The position numbers were made by a program, and so were the translations under genes. DNA of 32,058 nucleotides from a virus, in the IMG/VR virus record IMGVR_UViG_3300044991_000781, positions 1 to 32,058 of that record; one strand, given 5' to 3'. This document shows positions 23,488 to 30,683 of the stretch, one piece after another (the stretch's first letter is position 1; the number at the start of each line of letters is the position of its first letter). The notes beneath the pieces were generated by a model. The model did no database searches. It saw only the letters and a program-made list of their open reading frames with translations, and was not told the DNA's origin.

Positions 23488-24755
23488 AGTAGCGTTTTAT
23501 TGTCTTGTGCTGCTTGTATGCGAGAGGTCGCGATTTCCAGATACTCAGCATCGCGCTCGATGCCGATGAACTCGAATCCTTCAAGTATTGCAGCCTTGCC
23601 GGTGGAGCCGCTGCCCATGAACGGGTCAAGCACCACGCCGCCGGGCTGGGTGACGAGGCGGCAGAGATAGCGCATCAGGGCGGTAGGCTTGACGGTGGGG
23701 TGGTGGTTGCGACGAGGGCGGTTTTCTCTAACTCCCGTGCCGTCACCCTTGCTTGTGTTTATGTCGCCTCGTCCGTGCCCTTCAGTGATACAAATAATTC
23801 GCTCCTCCATCCCCTCGCACCCCTCATCCCGATCCTTCTTGCTTGCCTTGGCGCAGTAAAAGAAGCGGGCGGCGGAGCCTGAATCTTTCATTTCGATACG
23901 AGATTCGCGTTCCTCTGGTGATACAAAGCCACTAGAGCCATGCTTCTTTGGAAACGCACCGCCTGATGAGGCGGGAAACAGCCCCACCACCTCGTCGCTG
24001 CCGTCGTGGATGAAGTTGGCTGGCCAGCGGCCTTGCAACTGCGTCTCAACATCTTGCCCGCCGCTGCCAGTGTTAAAAATTTTGGCGTTTCTGCGAGTAG
24101 GGAATGTGGGGCTTGGCTCCGTCCCCACCCGACACCCATCCACATTGATCGCCCCCGTCCCATGCTCCAGCACGTTCGCCGCCACGGTCTTCTCACCGAG
24201 TGGCTTGCGGGCTACGGTGATCGGCTCCAGCGCGGGCTTTAGCGCGGTTCCCCAGCCTTGCCATTGATGAGCGGCGGAGGTTGCGGGGGCGGTGATGGTG
24301 CGGATTCCTTCACCTTCCGTTGTCAGCCCTCCGCTATATCCGCTCACACTGTCGCCGCTGTTTCGTTGCACGTGGCCTTCTCCATAGATCGCCGCACCTA
24401 CCGCTTCCCGCTCAACCCCCGCCGCCTTGTCAATAGCCTTGCTCACATCCAGACTTTTCGGAAATCCGCTGCCATATACCCAAGCAATCATGTCGCGTAT
24501 CTCAAACCCGGCATCCTCAATCCTCACCGCCATCCGATGCTGCGTCCTCGTACCGGCGAACGCCAGCAAGTGACCGCCCGGCTTCAGCACGCGCAAGCAT
24601 TCCTCCCACACTTCCACGCTTGGCACATCGTAATCCCACTTTTTGCCCATGAAGCTCAGACCATACGGCGGGTCTGTCACAATCGAATCCACGCTGCAAT
24701 CAGGCATTGCCCGCAGCACATCTAAACAATCTCCAAGTTTTAGTTCGTATTTCAT
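23484..24755 (-). CDS. DNA methyltransferase, DPPY type (423 aa)
   Basis: Motif IV TDPPYGLSFMGKKWDYDVP (about 37-55) comes first and the AdoMet-binding motif I DPFMGSGSTGKAA is near the C-terminus, after HPTVKP, so this is a beta-class amino-methyltransferase (N6-adenine or N4-cytosine). The long middle region (about 100-340) would hold the target-recognition part. No restriction enzyme is obvious, so it may shield phage DNA from host nucleases or regulate it. The ATG at 24755 overlaps the nuclease stop as ATGA, and an upstream in-frame start at 24845 is rejected. Confidence 0.9.
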   Translation of the reverse strand: MKYELKLGDCLDVLRAMPDCSVDSIVTDPPYGLSFMGKKWDYDVPSVEVWEECLRVLKPGGHLLAFAGTRTQHRMAVRIEDAGFEIRDMIAWVYGSGFPKSLDVSKAIDKAAGVEREAVGAAIYGEGHVQRNSGDSVSGYSGGLTTEGEGIRTITAPATSAAHQWQGWGTALKPALEPITVARKPLGEKTVAANVLEHGTGAINVDGCRVGTEPSPTFPTRRNAKIFNTGSGGQDVETQLQGRWPANFIHDGSDEVVGLFPASSGGAFPKKHGSSGFVSPEERESRIEMKDSGSAARFFYCAKASKKDRDEGCEGMEERIICITEGHGRGDINTSKGDGTGVRENRPRRNHHPTVKPTALMRYLCRLVTQPGGVVLDPFMGSGSTGKAAILEGFEFIGIERDAEYLEIATSRIQAAQDNKTLL

Positions 24756-25027
24756 ATAAATATCCTGTCGATGAGTTTCTTGCCGTCGGGGATCGAGTCG
24801 CACCACATGGCGATCATGCCTTGGTTGGTGAGGTCGATGAGCCACTTAATCTGGAGCGCGGTCGGCTTCTTGCCTTGAGACTTGAACTCAAGGAAGAGGT
24901 GCTTGCCGTCGCGAATGAATAGCCGGTCTGGCTGACCGCGCTGATTCATCCCGGCGAGCTTGAGCGTGATGCAGCCCTTGGTCTTCGCATACGCGCAGAC
25001 TGCCTTCTCAATCGTGGACTCTCTCAT
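24752..25027 (-). CDS. VRR-NUC domain nuclease (91 aa)
   Basis: The whole protein is a minimal VRR-NUC (PD-D/E-XK) fold: E7, the RGQPDRLFIRDG segment with D34, LEFKS with E47 and K49, and Q59 in the following helix. Stand-alone VRR-NUC proteins of phages are predicted junction-resolving or structure-specific nucleases. It is coupled by ATGA overlaps to the gene before and the methyltransferase after, indicating joint action or regulation. Confidence 0.88.
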   Translation of the reverse strand: MRESTIEKAVCAYAKTKGCITLKLAGMNQRGQPDRLFIRDGKHLFLEFKSQGKKPTALQIKWLIDLTNQGMIAMWCDSIPDGKKLIDRIFI

Positions 25028-25284
25028 AGTTTGTCCTTGTAGTTGCAGATTTTAGCGTAGAACTGAGTGCGCAGGCTTGCCATTACATAGGCGTTGACTC
25101 CGTCGGTGTTGTCGATGTCGGCAGCAGCCTCGCAAGCGTCGATCTCACGACCTGTCATAAGGTGGCGAACGGTTGCCAGCAGTGCGATAGCGTCTGATTG
25201 CAGATCATCACCGATTTTTTTGTATTTCTGATCCTCTTCCGAAGTCGGCATGTTGATCGTCTCTTCTGTGTCTGTGAGTGTCAT
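25024..25284 (-). CDS. Hypothetical early protein (86 aa)
   Basis: An 86-aa protein starting MTLTDTEETINMPTSEEDQKYKKIGDDL, largely helical and acidic. I take the ATG at 25284, which has an ACAAAACTATG context like other starts, in preference to the longer frame from 25419 that would overlap the coiled-coil gene by 124 bp. The family is not recognised. It is coupled to the nuclease gene by ATGA. Confidence 0.65.
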   Translation of the reverse strand: MTLTDTEETINMPTSEEDQKYKKIGDDLQSDAIALLATVRHLMTGREIDACEAAADIDNTDGVNAYVMASLRTQFYAKICNYKDKL

Positions 25285-25295
25285 AGTTTTGTATG

Positions 25296-25997
25296 TTAGC
25301 GGCTCGAGACGATTGGTTTTTTGAATGCGCGGATGCCGGGCATAGCTACAGCAAATCCGTTGGATTCCAACTCTTTGAGAGCTGTAAGGATTGCTGCGCG
25401 TTTGAGTGTTATTTCGCAAAGATCTGGCTCGGCAGCATAAAATGCCTCAATCCTCACGACCTCGAAGTCCCACGCGAACCGGATGCCGTCGGAGAGTTTG
25501 GTCGCGGCGACCTCGTTGCTCGCTTGGAGCTTGTCGGCGAGAGCCTTCTTTGCGGCGATGACTGCGGCGATCCCGCCGTTCTCAGCCTCCTCCTTCGCTG
25601 CCCGAGCAGCGTCGAACGCCTTGCGCTCTTCCGCCTCCTTCGCTGCCTTGATGCGCAGGACCTCCTCGGCATGGTCGCCGACGAGCTTCTTGATGCGGTT
25701 CTCCTCGGCGGTAATCTCTTCGAGGAAGTCAGCAGCGGCGGCGTCGATCATCTTGCCGATGCGGTTGACTGGCTCTTTTACGAGCTTGCGGCTCTTCTCG
25801 ACCTCGATCCGCATGGCAGCGAGTGAGCGTGTCTGGAACTGAGCGCGACCGCTCTCGTCGTTGCTTGTGACGGTCGTGATCGAGGATGCCTTCTCAATGA
25901 GCGCTGCCTTGCGAGCCTCGGCCTCTGGCGAGATGGTCAGTTGATACCCATCCCCAGCGAGGATGAGCGGAGTTATTTCGGATAGTTCGGATGTCAT
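25296..25997 (-). CDS. Recombination-associated coiled-coil protein, DUF1351-like (233 aa)
   Basis: Residues about 60-180 are a long Ala/Glu/Lys coiled coil (ENRIKKLVGDHAEEVLRIKAAKEAEE in part). The C-terminal region KLSDGIRFAWDFEVVRIEAFYAAEPDLCEITLKRAAIL is typical of phage proteins of this type, found near ssDNA-annealing and ssDNA-binding genes. It may be an accessory factor in phage recombination or replication. The start at 25997 has a CA-rich leader (CTCCAAACAATAACACAA) with no Shine-Dalgarno tract. Confidence 0.65.
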   Translation of the reverse strand: MTSELSEITPLILAGDGYQLTISPEAEARKAALIEKASSITTVTSNDESGRAQFQTRSLAAMRIEVEKSRKLVKEPVNRIGKMIDAAAADFLEEITAEENRIKKLVGDHAEEVLRIKAAKEAEERKAFDAARAAKEEAENGGIAAVIAAKKALADKLQASNEVAATKLSDGIRFAWDFEVVRIEAFYAAEPDLCEITLKRAAILTALKELESNGFAVAMPGIRAFKKPIVSSR

Positions 25998-26002
25998 TTG
26001 TG

Positions 26003-26320
26003 TTATTGTTTGGAGAATGGTCTAGGTGGTGAGAGGTCGATGTGTCCGGTGCAGACGCAGCAGTCGATGAGCAGCGCTCGGTAGTGCTTGTGGAAGCAGG
26101 TTGGGCAATGATTGGGTTGGCAGACTCTCGCTCTGGCTTTGTGAGCGCGTTCGGCGAGTGCCTGCTTAATGGTTAGAAAGGTTGGCTGTCGGTCGGCTGG
26201 CGAGGATAGTCCCACAGAAGCCACGGCAGGCGATGCAGCAGGATCGGAGGCATTCCGTCGCGGTAGGGTCGGATTGCCAGCCAGACCGCTTCCGAATCCG
26301 TTGGATCGCGCATCACGCAC
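26003..26320 (-). CDS. Small zinc-ribbon-like protein, start uncertain (up to 105 aa)
   Basis: The C-terminal 45 residues carry CQPNHCPTCFHKHY followed by CCVCTG, a possible zinc ribbon with Cys and His ligands. The ATG at 26320 overlaps the preceding gene by 148 bp, and its first 50 residues look like an out-of-frame reading. A GTG at 26215 would reduce the overlap to 43 bp and give 70 aa, which I think is more likely. It lies 5 bp before the coiled-coil gene. Function unknown. Confidence 0.5.
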   Translation of the reverse strand: MRDARSNGFGSGLAGNPTLPRRNASDPAASPAVASVGLSSPADRQPTFLTIKQALAERAHKARARVCQPNHCPTCFHKHYRALLIDCCVCTGHIDLSPPRPFSKQ

Positions 26321-26643
26321 AGCTCTGTCTCGAATGCGTTCGAGGCTGCGTGCCAGGTTGTCTGCTCTGGATCCGCGTTGACTGGCGTCATCGGGATCGC
26401 CTCGCCGTTCGTCCGCGACAAGCTGCGGTTCTCCTTGTGTGCTGCCTTCTCCGCGATGACTGCCGGCTGGAGTGGCGTCTTGTTGCTCACGACCAGACCG
26501 GCGCGGCGCTTTCCCGGCGGGTCGATGCGGTTGATGGCTGCTTCCAACATAGGGTCGTCAACTCCTACATAGGGTTTGCATAGGGTTTGCGTAGGTTTTG
26601 CTGCGGCTTTCTTGGCGGCGATGATTTCGGCGATGGTTGGCAT
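26173..26643 (-). CDS. Hypothetical early protein (156 aa)
   Basis: A 156-aa protein starting MPTIAEIIAAKKAAAKPTQ. The C-terminal half is better ordered (ETELCVMRDPTDSEAVWLAIRPYRDGMPPILLHRLPWLLWDYP), while the first 60 residues are Ala/Pro-rich and may be disordered. I use the ATG at 26643, preceded by CTACCAACAAGACACACC, over in-frame ATGs at 26709 and 26718. It follows the ssDNA-binding-like gene. No family recognised. Confidence 0.6.
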   Translation of the reverse strand: MPTIAEIIAAKKAAAKPTQTLCKPYVGVDDPMLEAAINRIDPPGKRRAGLVVSNKTPLQPAVIAEKAAHKENRSLSRTNGEAIPMTPVNADPEQTTWHAASNAFETELCVMRDPTDSEAVWLAIRPYRDGMPPILLHRLPWLLWDYPRQPTDSQPF

Positions 26644-26734
26644 GGTGTGTCTTGTTGGTAGTTTCGCCCAGAATGCCCCACCCCGCGTGAGCAGGATGAG
26701 GCGTGCCATGCAATGCACTATTTATCCAGAGAGA

Positions 26735-27424
26735 TCAATAGTCGTCCCCGATTAGGATCGCTGAGAGTTCGGTCAGAGCGGCGATGAGCGCCTTGTCCTC
26801 TGGCTTCTTGTCAGCGACCGCCTTCGGCAGCCATTTCTCGATGAGTGTCGAGACGCCTGCCTCGTCGACTTCACCGAGCTTCTTCCCCTTGTATTTGCCG
26901 ACGTGGATCTCGACCGACTCCCAGCCTTGCTCTTCGGACTTCTCCTCGGAGTCGCCAGCAGCGGCGCCATCGATCTCACGGTCGCGGATGCGCGTATATT
27001 TGCCCGACGGCTTCAGCGTGGTCTTGTCGCGGTCAGGTGCCATGAACGAGATGTTGGCGTAGGTCTTGTCGTCCTTCGTCTCGTGCTGGATGATGAGCTT
27101 GACGCCGTGACCGATGAGCGCCTCAAGGTCAAACTCGTTGAGTTCGTTGCTGGTCAGATCGCGACCCATGAGCTTCTTCAGATCCCTGCGGAGTGCTGCC
27201 TTCTCGTTGAGGCTCGGCGTGTATCCGCGTGACCAGATGCAGAAGCGGCGGTCGTTCTCTTCGTCCATGACCTCGGTCTCGAAGACGAGCCGGAACTCAT
27301 CCTTCTCGCCGTATTGTGTCATGCGTTTTTTCAGCTCCGTAACGTCCACCAGCACGGCCTTGATCGGTCCTTCGGTTTCGGGGTGCGGGGTGAAGTTGCT
27401 GTTTTTCTTTTCGCTTAGTTTCAT
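26735..27424 (-). CDS. Putative ssDNA-binding protein (229 aa)
   Basis: The N-terminal two-thirds (AVLVDVTELKKRMTQYGEKDEFRLVFETE, 'CIWSRGYTPSLNEKAALRRDLKKLMGR', 'FDLEALIGHGVKLIIQHE', YANISFMAPD) follow a pattern frequent in phage proteins annotated as ssDNA-binding or replication accessory factors, with an OB-fold-like succession of strands. An acidic linker follows at about 150-170, and the protein ends in GDDY, an acidic tip as in many SSBs. It is near the start of the early operon. The role is likely but not certain. Confidence 0.6.
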   Translation of the reverse strand: MKLSEKKNSNFTPHPETEGPIKAVLVDVTELKKRMTQYGEKDEFRLVFETEVMDEENDRRFCIWSRGYTPSLNEKAALRRDLKKLMGRDLTSNELNEFDLEALIGHGVKLIIQHETKDDKTYANISFMAPDRDKTTLKPSGKYTRIRDREIDGAAAGDSEEKSEEQGWESVEIHVGKYKGKKLGEVDEAGVSTLIEKWLPKAVADKKPEDKALIAALTELSAILIGDDY

Positions 27425-27462
27425 GTATTTTACTTGGTTTGGTTTGTTGTTATTTGGGGAGA

Positions 27463-27672
27463 TTAGTTCGGAAGCAGTCCGAGGCAGTAAGCGGCTATGA
27501 TGCCGATAATGAATCCGGTGATCGTCGCTGTGACGATGACTGGAGTGAGAGTGCGGTCAACATTTATTGACTTGCGCTGATTCATCTCGTTTAGCGTGAG
27601 CTTAGAGAGATCGTCGATGTGGAGGCGGAGGAACTTGTCTGTGCCGGGCTGGATGTCGTAGTTTTGTTTCAT
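27463..27672 (-). CDS. Small membrane protein (69 aa)
   Basis: A 69-aa protein with a hydrophilic N-terminal half and one transmembrane helix near the C-terminus (PVIVTATITGFIIGIIAAYCLGLLPN). It is the first gene after the AT-rich regulatory stretch, so is probably among the earliest expressed. Such proteins may act in host takeover or superinfection exclusion, but nothing here proves it. The leader AACAAACCAACAAGAACACC is CA-rich. Confidence 0.65.
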   Translation of the reverse strand: MKQNYDIQPGTDKFLRLHIDDLSKLTLNEMNQRKSINVDRTLTPVIVTATITGFIIGIIAAYCLGLLPN

Positions 27673-27873
27673 GGTGTTCTTGTTGGTTTGTTAAATCGCG
27701 TTGGCGATGAGAGGAAACTAGGCATTGCCCACCAAAAAGAAAAGAACTATTTTCGTATAAATGAAAATAATTTATTTTATGGTAGAACTAAAACATCCAA
27801 AACGGATGTTTTAATGAGTATCTACCTGCGTTTTGTAACGGGTTGGTTGCGTTTTATGCAACTATCTCGCGAC
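27673..27873 (-). promoter_or_regulatory. AT-rich intergenic region upstream of the early genes
   Basis: This 201-bp gap is visibly more AT-rich than its surroundings, with long A/T runs at 27735-27785. It separates the end of the lysis/accessory block from the first early gene and holds the hairpin at 27790-27812. A promoter for the early operon most probably lies downstream of the hairpin (27690-27790 in minus-strand terms), but I cannot fix -35 and -10 boxes. The plus-strand ORF crossing it is not supported. Confidence 0.5.
27790..27812 (-). terminator. Hairpin AAAACATCC/GGATGTTTT, putative terminator
   Basis: A perfect 9-bp inverted repeat with a 5-nt loop; on the minus strand the stem's last bases are TTTT, followed by AGTTC. 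It follows the last lysis-block gene by about 60 bp and precedes the early genes. The stem is AT-rich at its base, so it may terminate weakly. The plus strand also reads into TTTT, so it could work in both directions, or it may be an operator. Confidence 0.55.
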
Positions 27874-28155
27874 CTAAACGAATCGGAAAATCTTTGACTG
27901 GCGACCATTAACCGAAGCCTTACGCATCGTAACAACCCCATCCGTCAGTAGTTGATTCATTTTGCGATTCAACGCGCTCTCGCCTAGCTTTTTGCCCTTA
28001 CTAGCCAGTTGCTCGCTAATCTGAGCGGTAGTAAATTCATCCGGCTGGATTGGTTGAGAATTAGTGAACTGCTGCTCGATTAGTTTGTCTAGTGCGCTTA
28101 GATGATTCCTTGTGGACTGATCCAAGTCTCGCCGCCCTCTTTGGTTACTTGCCAT
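27874..28155 (-). CDS. Winged-helix-like DNA-binding protein (93 aa)
   Basis: Residues about 38-93 look like a winged helix: DEFTTAQISEQLASKGKKLGESALNRKMNQLLTDGVVTMRKASVNGRQSKIFRFV, with a recognition-helix-type stretch and a C-terminal beta hairpin wing. It may control the neighbouring early promoter region. The ATG at 28155 makes it overlap the metallophosphoesterase gene by 58 nt; no better start is visible except a TTG at 28125. It is the last gene of its block. Confidence 0.6.
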   Translation of the reverse strand: MASNQRGRRDLDQSTRNHLSALDKLIEQQFTNSQPIQPDEFTTAQISEQLASKGKKLGESALNRKMNQLLTDGVVTMRKASVNGRQSKIFRFV

Positions 28156-28832
28156 AATTTAGTGTCTCCTGTTTTTGTGTTGATAATGCCGTATGCAAAA
28201 CCTTGCCGCCAGCCGAGCTTCGCTGTGTAGCGGTCGGCGTATTCCATCTGATCGATGTCTCCGATGCAGCCGATTGAATGACCTTCGCCTTGATCGATGT
28301 GCCTGCCTGTGTATTGGTTCGGAGTATGAACGTGTCCATGGACGCAAGGACCATATCGCTCGAAGTGCATCTTTGCTGGATTGACTCCGCTGTGAAATCC
28401 GTGGATGAACTTCGGTCCGCCCTCTGGTAAGCGCAGGTAGTTGCCGACCTTGTAATGGATCCACTTGATCTTGCGCTTATCGAACTGTCGCTCTGCGGCT
28501 TCGGCAAGTCCCTGGCAATGTTCTCGCAGGACGCCGTTGGTAGTTGTTTGAGCCATCTGAAAAATTCGATCGTCGTGATTGCCAAGTGTTAGGTAGTTTG
28601 GCTTAAAGTCATCCAGAAAAGCGATCCCAGCGGCGAAGTCCTCAGACAATCCACCGGCTTTTTCATCTGGGCTGGCGCCTCCTCGGAGCGGTGCAAAATC
28701 CCAGTTGTCGCCGAGGTGGATGGTGTAGTGAGGTTTCCAGTCGGCTTTGAATTTCAACAGAATCCTCAATGATTCCCGATGAATTAAGCTCCCATGATTG
28801 TCAGCAGCGACGATGAATTTCTTGAAGATCAT
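28098..28832 (-). CDS. Calcineurin-like metallophosphoesterase (244 aa)
   Basis: All family motifs are in order: D-x-H as ADNHG (D11, H13), GDNWD (D42), GNHDD (N85, H86), GFHSG (H147) and GHVH (H167, H169). The protein should bind two metal ions and hydrolyse phosphate esters. Phage members are thought to act in nucleic-acid metabolism or repair, with substrate unknown here. It overlaps the gene before it as ATGA and lies in the lysis/accessory block, not with replication genes. Confidence 0.9.
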   Translation of the reverse strand: MIFKKFIVAADNHGSLIHRESLRILLKFKADWKPHYTIHLGDNWDFAPLRGGASPDEKAGGLSEDFAAGIAFLDDFKPNYLTLGNHDDRIFQMAQTTTNGVLREHCQGLAEAAERQFDKRKIKWIHYKVGNYLRLPEGGPKFIHGFHSGVNPAKMHFERYGPCVHGHVHTPNQYTGRHIDQGEGHSIGCIGDIDQMEYADRYTAKLGWRQGFAYGIINTKTGDTKLWQVTKEGGETWISPQGII

Positions 28833-29152
28833 ATTGGATTAAGTCTTTTGATTTTTTTCTCGAGCCGATTGATAGCCGGTTGATAGATCTCGTCCTTACA
28901 TCTCACGATCTGCTCCTGTTGGTATTTCTTGCCCCAGCCGACTCCGCTCAACAAAAGACAAGCCTCGAAGATCTCATGCCTCATCGTCTCGATGAATAGC
29001 TTTTTGTTCGCGGCGACTTTGACGTCAAGATCTATGGTCTTTTTGTCGAAATGAAACTGGCCGTAGAGTTCGCCATCGAACTGTCTGACTACGATTTTGA
29101 TCTTCTGACCAGCTATCGATAATGAAGTTGGGATCTTGAAGGTTCGTTTCAT
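28829..29152 (-). CDS. Small peptidase-like protein with an HE motif (107 aa)
   Basis: The segment FIETMRHEIFEACLLLSGV (about 55-73) resembles the zinc-site helix of small phage ImmA/SprT-like peptidases, preceded by a beta-rich region ending in KKTIDLDVKVA. But the site reads H-E-I-F-E where the usual pattern is H-E-x-x-H, so activity is uncertain. The C-terminus is strongly basic (RLEKKIKRLNPI). It overlaps the metallophosphoesterase start as ATGA. Confidence 0.5.
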   Translation of the reverse strand: MKRTFKIPTSLSIAGQKIKIVVRQFDGELYGQFHFDKKTIDLDVKVAANKKLFIETMRHEIFEACLLLSGVGWGKKYQQEQIVRCKDEIYQPAINRLEKKIKRLNPI

Positions 29153-29167
29153 GGCTTTTGATTGGCG

Positions 29168-29758
29168 CTAGGCGACTGCTTCATCGGTGAGGATGTATTC
29201 GATCCGGCGGTCGCCGATGATCTCGGCAAGGGTCTTGTCGAAGTCGATCCATTGCGATGGTGGGATCGTCTGGCAGCCCTCGGATGAGGTGCCGATGTTG
29301 CCGCCTCGATGCAGGTTGATGCCGAAGACTCCTGTCTCGGTTACAGCTACGCTGCCGTCCTGCTTGATCCGCTCGACCGTGACAGGTGCCGATCCTTGCC
29401 CGAACGCCATGTAGCCGCGCGGCGAGTTCATCTTGTGCTTGAGCCTGCGGAATGACCAGATGCCCGGCTTGAGTCGTGCCATGAACTTCCCAGCGGCTGC
29501 GTTCCATCCGTAGCGGCTCGGATCCGTGTTGGCGTTCCACGCGCTGAAATGGTCGGGGGTGACGATGAAGATCGCGTCATCGTAGATGCCGGTGTCGTTG
29601 ACGCCAGGCTTGCCCATCGTGTCTCGATAGTAGGCGCGACTGGCAAAGATATAGGTCGTCGGGAACTCCTCAGCTTTTCGTCCGGATTCCTTCCATTTTC
29701 TCAGCGCAGCGACTTCTATACGCTGACGGCTGGCTTTTGGCTTAGAGTTTGGTGTCAT
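29168..29758 (-). CDS. YkuD / L,D-transpeptidase-like protein, candidate endolysin (196 aa)
   Basis: The motif FGINLHRGG...SSEGCQTIP (H150, C162) matches the His-x-Gly ... Ser-x-Gly-Cys signature of L,D-transpeptidase-type cysteine enzymes that act on peptidoglycan. The spacing is short and the residue after Cys is Gln, not Ile/Val-Arg as in housekeeping transpeptidases. There is no signal peptide. It is encoded just after a spanin-like lipoprotein and two holin candidates and no other lysin is visible, so I infer it is the endolysin. Confidence 0.7.
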   Translation of the reverse strand: MTPNSKPKASRQRIEVAALRKWKESGRKAEEFPTTYIFASRAYYRDTMGKPGVNDTGIYDDAIFIVTPDHFSAWNANTDPSRYGWNAAAGKFMARLKPGIWSFRRLKHKMNSPRGYMAFGQGSAPVTVERIKQDGSVAVTETGVFGINLHRGGNIGTSSEGCQTIPPSQWIDFDKTLAEIIGDRRIEYILTDEAVA

Positions 29759-29761
29759 GGA

Positions 29762-29893
29762 TTACTTGGTTGCGTAGACGACGATCGCCTTGGCTGCTTC
29801 TCCGCTGAAAGACCAGTTGCGAGTGCCGTCTGGATCCACGGTCAGGTTGCAGCTCGGCAGGAGGAGGATCAATAAAAGTAATAAAGTTTTCAT
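29762..29893 (-). CDS. Short lipoprotein, outer-spanin (Rz1-like) candidate (43 aa)
   Basis: The 43-aa frame starts MKTLLLLLILLLPSCN: a Lys, a long Leu-rich core and the lipobox LPSC with Cys at residue 15, so signal peptidase II should process it to a 29-residue lipoprotein. Small lipoproteins in lysis cassettes of Gram-negative phages are usually outer-membrane spanins. There is no obvious partner inner-membrane spanin with a coiled coil. It starts 3 bp before the end of the hydrolase gene region and is followed closely by the YkuD-like gene. Confidence 0.7.
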   Translation of the reverse strand: MKTLLLLLILLLPSCNLTVDPDGTRNWSFSGEAAKAIVVYATK

Positions 29894-30498
29894 TCTGGTA
29901 TCAAGATTGCCTTCGGTGGGTTCGCCCAGATGCTCAGCTCGTCCTTGACGACCTGCCAGAACTCTGGCGACTCGTCGATCTCGCTGTGACCGTAGGTGTG
30001 AAAGACGCCAGCCAGCTCGACGATCTGCGCCGGCGAGGTTGGGACGAGGTCGTGACCGTTGGGTCGATCGCGCTCTTGGCGGACGTAGACGGTCCGAGCG
30101 ATCCCCTTCGGGATCTTGATGGTGCCGCGCTTGAGCATGGCGCGGACTGAGACGGCTTGTGCGAGCGTGCAGCGAGGCAGCCATGTAGGACGATAGACTG
30201 GGTCACAGGCGATCCATAGATCGATGTCGAGTCCGATCTCGTATGCGTAGCGAGCGAAGGCCGTGGTCGCTGCTTGCCCGTGCGAGTAGCTGAGGACTGC
30301 GACGCTGCTCAGCCGCTGCCTGCGGAGTTGATCGGCAAGAGCTTTGACGTTCGACTTCCAAGTCCGCGGTGCGTAGACGTAGATCTCGCCCGGCTTTGCG
30401 AAGGAGGAGACGACGCGGAAGAATCCGTCCTCGAAGCCGTTGCGGTTGTCCTCGGACTCTTGGAAGCCGGAGAACGATATGATCGCTCTCTTGTTCAT
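29890..30498 (-). CDS. Alpha/beta-hydrolase-like protein in the lysis block (202 aa)
   Basis: The N-terminus IISFSGFQE, a following YVYAPRTW strand, the nucleophile elbow SYSHG (S72), an Asp in IACDP (D99) and a late His in VFHTYGHSE fit the strand order of an alpha/beta hydrolase (lipase/esterase). The ATG at 30498 overlaps the upstream TGA; a GTG one codon earlier is not needed. Phages with lipid-acting lysis enzymes (LysB) are known, mainly in mycobacterial phages. A similar envelope role is inferred from the neighbours only. Confidence 0.6.
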   Translation of the reverse strand: MNKRAIISFSGFQESEDNRNGFEDGFFRVVSSFAKPGEIYVYAPRTWKSNVKALADQLRRQRLSSVAVLSYSHGQAATTAFARYAYEIGLDIDLWIACDPVYRPTWLPRCTLAQAVSVRAMLKRGTIKIPKGIARTVYVRQERDRPNGHDLVPTSPAQIVELAGVFHTYGHSEIDESPEFWQVVKDELSIWANPPKAILIPE

Positions 30499-30680
30499 CA
30501 CTTCCGTTTCCTTGCGAAATTGTAGAGCGTCACCAGCCCGATCGCGATACCGATCAGTCCGCCAGTAATCCGGACGCTAAATTCGAGTTGCTCTTGGAAC
30601 GTGCTGATGACGCCGAGTAGGGATCCGACAGTTCCTATGGCGCCGTTGACTAGATTGTAAAGGTGGGAATGTTCGTGCAT
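30498..30680 (-). CDS. Small two-helix membrane protein, holin candidate (60 aa)
   Basis: This 60-aa protein has two hydrophobic segments (LVNGAIGTVGSLLGVISTF, about 10-28, and ITGGLIGIAIGLVTLYNF, about 39-56), a short polar turn between them, and a basic tail RKRK. That is the layout of class II holins. It directly precedes the hydrolase gene (ATGA overlap) and follows the 35-aa membrane protein by 3 bp. Confidence 0.6.
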   Translation of the reverse strand: MHEHSHLYNLVNGAIGTVGSLLGVISTFQEQLEFSVRITGGLIGIAIGLVTLYNFARKRK

Positions 30681-30683
30681 GGC

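Noticed and set aside
27619-27897. Plus-strand ORF (92 aa) across the AT-rich region
   Set aside because: It overlaps the minus-strand membrane protein and the regulatory gap, and its composition changes abruptly in the middle.
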